A stretch of 54,819 nucleotides of DNA from an uncultured Alphaproteobacteria bacterium. Its GTDB lineage: Bacteria; Pseudomonadota; Alphaproteobacteria; CAAHEQ01; UBA3637. Both the position numbers and the translations under genes were made by a program. Each line of letters starts with the position of its first letter. The first letter of the stretch is position 1. The notes beneath the pieces were generated by a model. It did no database searches. It worked only from the letters and a program-made list of their open reading frames with translations, and was not told the DNA's origin. The stretch lies in assembly GCA_934203105.1 (NCBI GenBank), contig CAKPYQ010000009.1, positions 1-54,819 of the forward strand, in the 5' to 3' direction. Shown piece by piece: positions 50,112 through 54,819 of the stretch.

Positions 50112-50702
50112 TTAAACGCTTCCCTGCTCCAACGATAATAACAAAGGATCAATGCCAATCATCGATAACGCTGTTTTCCATTTTTCATTACTGGGGCAAT
50201 GAAACAAAAAATTTGTATCGACGTCAACCACAAACCACATATTACCGGCAATTTCCAACTCTAATTGACCGGCTTGCCAAGCCGAATATCCCAACATCAA
50301 TAAACGCTCTTTCGGACCGGCGCCTTTGGCGATTTCGGATAAAACGTCAATGCTGACGGTCATATTTAACTGATCCGTAATCGCGGTAGTTTCAAAGCCC
50401 GAAAAATCATTCGAATGTAAAATAAAACCTCTGATCTGATCAACGGGACCGCCCCATAAAACCTTTGGATATTTATCCTTTGGGATTTGGGAAGATATAT
50501 TCAGTTCGGACAGCACTTCTTCAAAATTAACCGAACAAGATTTATTCAAAACCAAGCCTTTTGTGCCCTCTTTGTCGCTGTGCGAACAAATGTAAATGAC
50601 AGAACCGTCAAAACGTTCGTCTCCAATGTTTGGCGCAGCAATCAAACATTTGTTCGTCAAAGGCCCGCTGACCAAATGAAAAGAAGTATTATTCTTCGTC
50701 AT
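50112..50702 (-). CDS. AlgH/YqgE family protein (UPF0301)
   Basis: The 196-residue protein matches UPF0301: LIAAPNIGDERFDGSVIYIC, GTKGLVLNKSCSVNFEEVL, VLWGGPVDQIRGFILHSNDF, LMLGYSAWQAGQLELEIAGN and W-x-x-V-D-x-D in MWFVVDVDTNFLF. The family's molecular function is uncertain despite the alginate-regulator name. It overlaps the upstream TIGR02300 gene by 14 bp and precedes the kinase gene by one base, so the three form a unit. Confidence 0.92.
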   Translation of the reverse strand: MTKNNTSFHLVSGPLTNKCLIAAPNIGDERFDGSVIYICSHSDKEGTKGLVLNKSCSVNFEEVLSELNISSQIPKDKYPKVLWGGPVDQIRGFILHSNDFSGFETTAITDQLNMTVSIDVLSEIAKGAGPKERLLMLGYSAWQAGQLELEIAGNMWFVVDVDTNFLFHCPSNEKWKTALSMIGIDPLLLSLEQGSV

Positions 50703-51033
50703 GACCCTTTCCGATGTTATCCATTACTTCGGCCATATCGTGATTGTCGTCCCCCAATTCGGAGGCGTCTTCCAACAAATCGGCATCATCAGCTTCTTGA
50801 AAATCCGTATCGCCGATAACAGAAGCAACAATATCTTCTTCGTCCATTTCCTTTTCCAACGCTTTAACATTGCTGGCGTTTTTCAAAGCCGCTTCGGCCT
50901 TTGCGGCATTCAAAGCTTCGGCATCATATTCCGTTTTGCACTTCGGACAAGAGAATTGCTTTTTACGCATATCGTAAAAGCTGGCGCCACAATTTAAGCA
51001 CTTTCTTTTTGTTCCCCATTCAGGTTTGACCAT
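50689..51033 (-). CDS. TIGR02300 family (FYDLN acid domain) zinc protein
   Basis: The 114-residue protein has two CxxC pairs, KCLNCGASFYDMRKKQFSCP and CPKC, at residues 11-34, consistent with one zinc site, followed by a very acidic tail (MDEEDIVASVIGDTDFQEAD). The family is common in alphaproteobacteria; its role is not established. Start MVKPEWGTKRKCLNC is the canonical one and follows AAAGGAG. It is divergent from cmk. Confidence 0.9.
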   Translation of the reverse strand: MVKPEWGTKRKCLNCGASFYDMRKKQFSCPKCKTEYDAEALNAAKAEAALKNASNVKALEKEMDEEDIVASVIGDTDFQEADDADLLEDASELGDDNHDMAEVMDNIGKGHDEE

Positions 51034-51104
51034 TTTTTATCTCCTTTTAATATGACAAAATAAAAATATTCTTCAAAATAAGCGTATGCAACTATATTTT
51101 CCTC

Positions 51105-51133
51105 TTGTCAACAAGAAAATTTAAAAATATGAT
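51105..51133 (+). promoter_or_regulatory. cmk-rpsA promoter
   Basis: TTGTCA (51105-51110), 17-bp spacer, TATGAT (51128-51133). On the minus strand an overlapping TTGACA (51106-51111) could be the -35 of the divergent TIGR02300 gene. Confidence 0.6.
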
Positions 51134-51178
51134 ACTTTTTATAAAAATTTTTTTTTACTTTAACGGAAAGGACATAAA

Positions 51179-51838
51179 ATGATAATCGCAATAGATGGAA
51201 CGTCGGCGGCCGGCAAAGGCACGCTGGCCAAGCGTTTGCAACAATTTTACGGGTATGCTTATCTGGACACGGGCGCGCTTTACAGAGCCGTTGCCAAACG
51301 TGTTTTGGATTCGGGAAAAGATCCCGCTGATGAATCTGCTGCAACCGCTATTGCCGAAAAATTGGATCCAAAAGAGATGTTGCAATTGCAAAACGATTCG
51401 TCGATTCGCACAGAACAATGCGGACAAGCCGCATCAAAAGTATCGGCAATACCAAGTGTGCGACAAGCTTTATTTGACTTTCAACGCAACTTTGCGCTTT
51501 ATCCGGTTTTGCCCGACGGAAAGCCCGCAAAAGGCGCCGTTTTGGACGGTCGCGACATCGGAACAGTCGTCTGTCCGGACGCTGATGTAAAGCTGTTTTT
51601 AAGCGCCAGCGCCGAGGTCAGAGCAAAAAGACGACAAAAAGAGTTGCAAGAAAAAGGAATTTGTGTTATATATGAGGACGTCTTAAACGATGTTAAGAAA
51701 AGAGATGAGCGCGACGCCAACCGTGCAACCGCACCGTTAAAGCCCGCTGCTGATGCTTTAATATTGGATACATCGGATATGACAACCGATGACGTGTTTG
51801 CCCGCGCCATCGATTTTATTAAAACAAAGGCAAAATAA
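51179..51838 (+). CDS. cmk: Cytidylate kinase
   Basis: Phosphorylates CMP and dCMP. The 219-residue protein has the P-loop AIDGTSAAGKGTLAKRLQ, YLDTGALYRAVAKRVLD, VLDGRDIGTVVCPDADVKLF and the KRRQKELQEKG/RDERDANRATAPLKPA lid region of bacterial Cmk. Length is normal. Starts after AAAGGA. Lies 71 bp upstream of rpsA in the conserved cmk-rpsA order; aroA is not next to it. Confidence 0.95.
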   Translation: MIIAIDGTSAAGKGTLAKRLQQFYGYAYLDTGALYRAVAKRVLDSGKDPADESAATAIAEKLDPKEMLQLQNDSSIRTEQCGQAASKVSAIPSVRQALFDFQRNFALYPVLPDGKPAKGAVLDGRDIGTVVCPDADVKLFLSASAEVRAKRRQKELQEKGICVIYEDVLNDVKKRDERDANRATAPLKPAADALILDTSDMTTDDVFARAIDFIKTKAK

Positions 51839-51909
51839 TTTTTTAACAATAAAGACCGTTGGAACCAACCAACCGGCATTTGATTGACAAAGTTTGAAAA
51901 GGAATAAAA

Positions 51910-53667
51910 ATGACTGAAAATAAAGAAGATTTCTCTGCTCTGTTAGACGAGTTTATGGGCAAAGAAAAATCCCTGCAAGGAAGTGTTGTCAAAGGTACAA
52001 TCGTTGCTTTGAACGATGATTTTGCAACAATCGATGTAGGTTTGAAATCCGAAGGTCGCTTGGCGATTAAAGATTTGGGATTGAAAGAAGAACCCAAAGT
52101 CGGCGACAAAATCGATGTTTACATTGATAAATATGAAGACAGAGACGGTTTAGTTGTCTTGTCTCGTGAAAAAGCTCGCCGTGAAGAAGCTTGGGTTGAA
52201 TTGGAAAAATCCTTGGCAGCCGGCGAACAAGTTATCGGTACAATTTTTGGCCGCGTCAAAGGTGGCTTTACGGTTGATTTAAATGGTGCTGTTGCTTTCT
52301 TACCGGGCAGCCAAATCGATGTTCGTCCGATTCGTGACGTTACTCCGTTGATTGGTGTTGCTCAACCGTTCCAAATCTTGAAAATGGACAAAGTTCGCGG
52401 CAATATCGTTGTTTCTCGTCGCGCTGTTTTGGAAGAATCTCGTTCCGAACAACGTTCTGAAATCATCAAAAACTTATCCGAAGGTCAAATCGTTGACGGT
52501 GTTGTTAAAAACATCACTGATTACGGTGCATTTATTGACTTGGGCGGTGTTGACGGTTTGTTGCATGTCACAGACATTTCTTGGAAACGTATCAATCACC
52601 CGAGCGAAGCTTTGTCTGTTGGTCAAAACGTCAAAGTTCAAATCATTAAGTTCAACCAAGATACACAACGTATTTCTTTGGGTATGAAACAATTGGAAAA
52701 AGATCCTTGGGAAGGTGTTGATGCGAAGTATCCGGTTGGCACAAAAGTCAAAGGTCGCGTAACAAACATCACTGATTACGGTGCATTTGTTGAATTGGAT
52801 CAAGGAATTGAAGGTTTAGTCCACGTTTCCGAAATGAGCTGGACAAAGAAAAATGCTCATCCGTCCAAATTGGTTTCGACTTCACAAGAAGTTGACTGCG
52901 TTGTTTTGGACGTTGACGAATCAAAACGTCGCATTTCTTTGGGTATGAAACAATGCCAAGAAAATCCGTGGAAAACATTTGCTGATACACATAAAGTCGG
53001 CGATGTAATCGAAGGCGAAATTCGCAACATTACTGAATTTGGTTTGTTTATGGCTTTGAACGACGAAATCGACGGTATGATTCACATGTCTGATTTGTCT
53101 TGGGAAAAATCCGGCGAAGAAGCAATCAAAGATTACAAAAAAGGTCAAGTTATCCAAGCCAAAGTTTTGGATATCGATGTTGAAAAAGAACGCGTCAGCT
53201 TGGGTGTAAAGCAATTGAGCGAAGATCCGTTTGAAGGCGCTTCTGCCGATATCAAGAAAGGTGAAGTTGTTACAGCGATCATCACCGGTATTGAAGAAGG
53301 CGGTATCAATGTTGAAGTCAACGGTGTAAAAGGCTTTATCAAGAAATCTGATTTAGCCAAAGACCGCAGCGAACAAAAGCCGGATCGTTTTGCCGTCGGT
53401 GAAAAAGTCGACGCCAAAGTAACGACTTTTGATGCAAAGACACGCAAATTGACTTTGTCGATCAAAGCAAAAGAAGCTGATGAAGAAAAGGCTGCAATGG
53501 CTGAATTCGGTTCTGCTGACTCTGGTGCTTCTTTGGGTGACATCTTGGGTGCTGCCTTGAAGAAAGCCAAAAAAGTAAAAGCTGACGACGACAAGGAAGA
53601 AAAACCTGCGAAAAAAGCAGCTAAAAAAACAACCAAAAAGAAAGAAGAAACAACTGAAGAAGCTTAA
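51910..53667 (+). CDS. rpsA: 30S ribosomal protein S1
   Basis: RNA-binding ribosomal protein needed to start translation on structured or SD-poor mRNA. The 585-residue protein has six S1 domains; the repeats are seen as GRVKGGFTVDLNGAVAFLPG, ITDYGAFIDLGGVDGLLHVT, ITDYGAFVELDQGIEGLVHV, ITEFGLFMALNDEIDGMIHM and the more diverged first and last ones. It ends in a lysine-rich tail (KPAKKAAKKTTKKKEE). Codon use is visibly biased, with few rare codons, as expected of a highly expressed gene. An intrinsic terminator follows at 53695-53724. Confidence 0.96.
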   Translation: MTENKEDFSALLDEFMGKEKSLQGSVVKGTIVALNDDFATIDVGLKSEGRLAIKDLGLKEEPKVGDKIDVYIDKYEDRDGLVVLSREKARREEAWVELEKSLAAGEQVIGTIFGRVKGGFTVDLNGAVAFLPGSQIDVRPIRDVTPLIGVAQPFQILKMDKVRGNIVVSRRAVLEESRSEQRSEIIKNLSEGQIVDGVVKNITDYGAFIDLGGVDGLLHVTDISWKRINHPSEALSVGQNVKVQIIKFNQDTQRISLGMKQLEKDPWEGVDAKYPVGTKVKGRVTNITDYGAFVELDQGIEGLVHVSEMSWTKKNAHPSKLVSTSQEVDCVVLDVDESKRRISLGMKQCQENPWKTFADTHKVGDVIEGEIRNITEFGLFMALNDEIDGMIHMSDLSWEKSGEEAIKDYKKGQVIQAKVLDIDVEKERVSLGVKQLSEDPFEGASADIKKGEVVTAIITGIEEGGINVEVNGVKGFIKKSDLAKDRSEQKPDRFAVGEKVDAKVTTFDAKTRKLTLSIKAKEADEEKAAMAEFGSADSGASLGDILGAALKKAKKVKADDDKEEKPAKKAAKKTTKKKEETTEEA

Positions 53668-53694
53668 TTTTTTCTAATGGTGTTTTATTGAAAA

Positions 53695-53724
53695 GCTCCC
53701 TCGTTTCGGCGGGGGAGTTTTTTA
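53695..53724 (+). terminator. rpsA terminator
   Basis: CTCCCTCG and GGCGGGGGAG form an 8-bp stem (with one G-T) around a short loop, followed by a T6 run. The -35 of the next promoter starts right after the T-run. Confidence 0.9.
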
Positions 53725-53753
53725 TTGCAAAATCGTATTAATTGTGTTATAAT
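53725..53753 (+). promoter_or_regulatory. Promoter of the last accessory pair
   Basis: TTGCAA (53725-53730), 17-bp spacer, TATAAT (53748-53753); near-consensus. Confidence 0.8.
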
Positions 53754-53787
53754 AATTAAATGATATGTAAAAAAGGAGATAAAAAAA

Positions 53788-54126
53788 ATGGCAGACGCTG
53801 AAAATAAGATGAATCAAGCAATCGTTGAAGATGACCCGCAACAAAAAACCGCTGAAAATGATACGGTTTCAGGCAATTTTAACGGAAAAAAGTTAACGGC
53901 AAAAATTGTAAATAAAGCAATTACCGGTACGCGTTTTGTATTTGGCACGTCTTCAAAAATTGCCAATTCGGGTGTTGGTTTTGCACAAGATATGGCCTCT
54001 TATTTTTCGGGCGTTAATACATCTACACCCGTCGGAGATACATTGTTTGCTTGTGGACAGACTTTGACAAGCACAGCGTTAAATCGCGTTCAAGCGTTGA
54101 TTGCCAAAGCCGAAAAGGATCGGTAA
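53788..54126 (+). CDS. Unrecognised small protein, 112 residues; partner of copy D
   Basis: The product has an acidic, disordered N-terminus (about 1-45) and a C-terminal part rich in small residues, Ser and Thr (TGTRFVFGTSSKIANSGVGF, GDTLFACGQTLTSTALNRVQ), which may form amphipathic helices rather than a full membrane span. No signal peptide, no known motif. It follows a near-consensus promoter and AAAAGGAG, and its stop abuts the ATG of copy D. It is the shortest of the four partner proteins. Confidence 0.75.
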   Translation: MADAENKMNQAIVEDDPQQKTAENDTVSGNFNGKKLTAKIVNKAITGTRFVFGTSSKIANSGVGFAQDMASYFSGVNTSTPVGDTLFACGQTLTSTALNRVQALIAKAEKDR

Positions 54127-54438
54127 ATGTTATCACAAGAAAAAGAGTATTTTGTTGCACCTGCCGACGGTAATTTGGTCTTTGCGATAAAAGCGCGAAA
54201 AACGGGCTCAAAAACTCCTATTATTTTATATGCCGGTGGCGAGCATGCGTTATTTTATCGCAATGAAAATGAAACAATCATTTTGGATTATTTAGCGCCG
54301 AAAGTACAAAAAATGCTTTTGAATGGTGCTTTGGCGGCGATTGCAGAAATTGATCCTCAAACTGAAAAAATGGTATCTCAATATCCGGTTGATGTAAAAA
54401 TAGCCGACCAATTACCGGCATTTGAACTGAAAGCCTAA
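54127..54438 (+). CDS. Small paralogous protein of the YDG/LDY family, copy D
   Basis: A 103-residue member of the four-copy family: YFVAPADGNLVFAI, IILYAGGEHALFYR, NETIILDYLAPKVQKMLL, AEIDPQTEKMVSQYPVDVKI and LPAFELKA. Closest to copy C. The YDG is YAG here. The start abuts the TAA of the 53788 gene, so coupling is likely. The only copy on the plus strand. Confidence 0.82.
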   Translation: MLSQEKEYFVAPADGNLVFAIKARKTGSKTPIILYAGGEHALFYRNENETIILDYLAPKVQKMLLNGALAAIAEIDPQTEKMVSQYPVDVKIADQLPAFELKA

Positions 54439-54481
54439 AAAAAAGAGCGCGTCGATCCAGTCGGTAATTTCCCAAATAAAA

Positions 54482-54515
54482 AAACACAAACAAAAGATTA
54501 TTTTTGTTTGTGTTT
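54482..54515. terminator. 14-bp perfect hairpin between copy D and the convergent last gene
   Basis: AAACACAAACAAAA (54482-54495) pairs perfectly with TTTTGTTTGTGTTT (54502-54515) around GATTAT. The right arm and part of the loop (the stop codon) are the 3' end of the minus-strand gene at 54498, encoding its Lys/His/Gln tail. Likely a bidirectional terminator. Confidence 0.65.
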
Positions 54516-54761
54516 ATGTTTTAAAACTTTGATAAAAGCAAGCTTTGATAATTTTTTCGGTTGGTTATATAAAAACACGAAAAGCTGTATCACAAAAGAG
54601 AATTTCGATTTTCCTTTTACCTTCCAAATTCTGGCGGCCAAATCGACCTCTTGGGTATTTTCCTTTTTACAAATTGCGTCGAAAGAACGCCATACTTTTG
54701 CGGGCAATGTTATTAAAACTGTTTTTCCTTTGATGACTAAATTTTTGCTAACAGATTTCAT
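54498..54761 (-). CDS. Small protein, possibly ribbon-helix-helix
   Basis: The 87-residue protein starts MKSVSKNLVIKGKTVLITLP, then AKVWRSFDAICKKENTQEVD, a basic helical part and a KHKHKQK tail. The order of a short strand, an aromatic-containing helix and a second helix recalls the alphaproteobacterial ribbon-helix-helix (RHH_4) proteins, but a key match cannot be made by eye. Ribosome site AAGGAA precedes the ATG. Its last codons form one arm of a perfect hairpin. Confidence 0.6.
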   Translation of the reverse strand: MKSVSKNLVIKGKTVLITLPAKVWRSFDAICKKENTQEVDLAARIWKVKGKSKFSFVIQLFVFLYNQPKKLSKLAFIKVLKHKHKQK

Positions 54762-54819
54762 TTTTTCCTTCTTTTTTATTTAACTATAAAGACACTGGAA
54801 TCGATGGTTGCACAGTTTG

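Noticed and set aside
51843..51909. S1 autoregulatory leader structure before rpsA
   Set aside because: Only a short GTTGG/CCAAC hairpin is visible; not enough to claim regulation.

Overview
The window is a chromosomal segment of an uncultured alphaproteobacterium with moderate-to-low GC, possibly host- or gut-associated. The evidence for Alphaproteobacteria is a GTTC-N7-GTTC SOS box in front of a Y-family polymerase gene, a divergent DUF177/bamE pair, a TIGR02300 (FYDLN acid) zinc protein, an AlgH homologue, a psd-pssA operon and a YejABEF transporter. I cannot place it to genus from sequence alone.

Layout. 1-508: non-coding, built from a composite dispersed repeat (a GTCATTCTGA..GAAGAATCTC module plus GC-rich hairpins). 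509-4209 (-): rnr and dnaB. 4399-22896 (+): a compact dcw cell-wall/division cluster, mraZ-rsmH-ftsL-ftsI-murEF(fused)-mraY-ftsW-murG-murC-murB-ddl-ftsQ-ftsA-ftsZ, continued by rsmB, ogt and a small GNAT gene. murE and murF are one gene and murD is missing from its usual place between mraY and ftsW. A three-repeat TGGGN MraZ operator lies on the mraZ promoter. 22901-26996 (-): an SOS-controlled UmuC/DinB-type polymerase, then a flavodoxin-type oxidoreductase and an alpha/beta hydrolase that once overlapped by ATGA. They are now separated by an AT-rich MFS transporter gene lying between two 165-bp identical direct repeats. 27262-32962: tRNA-Ala and an accessory block of unrecognised genes (proline-rich/ankyrin protein, minisatellite-bearing membrane protein, exported protein), two small paralogues and a structured RNA leader. 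33020-39459: tRNA-Arg, a decayed duplicate of its 3' end, a second copy of the composite repeat, and yejA-yejB-yejEF (permease and ATPase fused) behind a small membrane protein and a 24-codon membrane peptide. 39564-44473: accA, an ankyrin protein, another accessory pair, tRNA-Val, mazG, a frameshifted histidine phosphatase and tRNA-Thr. 44532-50158: trmJ, an exported protein, pssA, psd, tRNA-Glu, DUF177, bamE, a small hypothetical, a P-loop kinase and algH. 50689-54761: TIGR02300 protein, cmk, rpsA, a last accessory pair and a small possible ribbon-helix-helix protein.

The least ordinary signal is a four-member family of about 100-residue proteins sharing a core YDGxEHALFYR-(N)-IxLDY-(I/L)xP. 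They are encoded at 27442-27747, 30412-30747, 41793-42113 and 54127-54438. Each sits next to an otherwise unrelated gene whose product is low-complexity, repeat-rich or rich in small hydrophobic residues, in three cases through ATGA overlap or direct abutment. This looks like a multi-copy paired system (chaperone/cargo, immunity/toxin or surface-protein accessory); its function is not known to me. The locus at 29139-31688 is also preceded by a structured RNA with its own promoter and terminator.

Promoters of tRNA genes and accessory genes share one architecture, TTGCAA-like -35, exactly 17 bp, TATAAT-like -10, often with an upstream GTGC. All statements rest on reading the sequence; no database search was possible.
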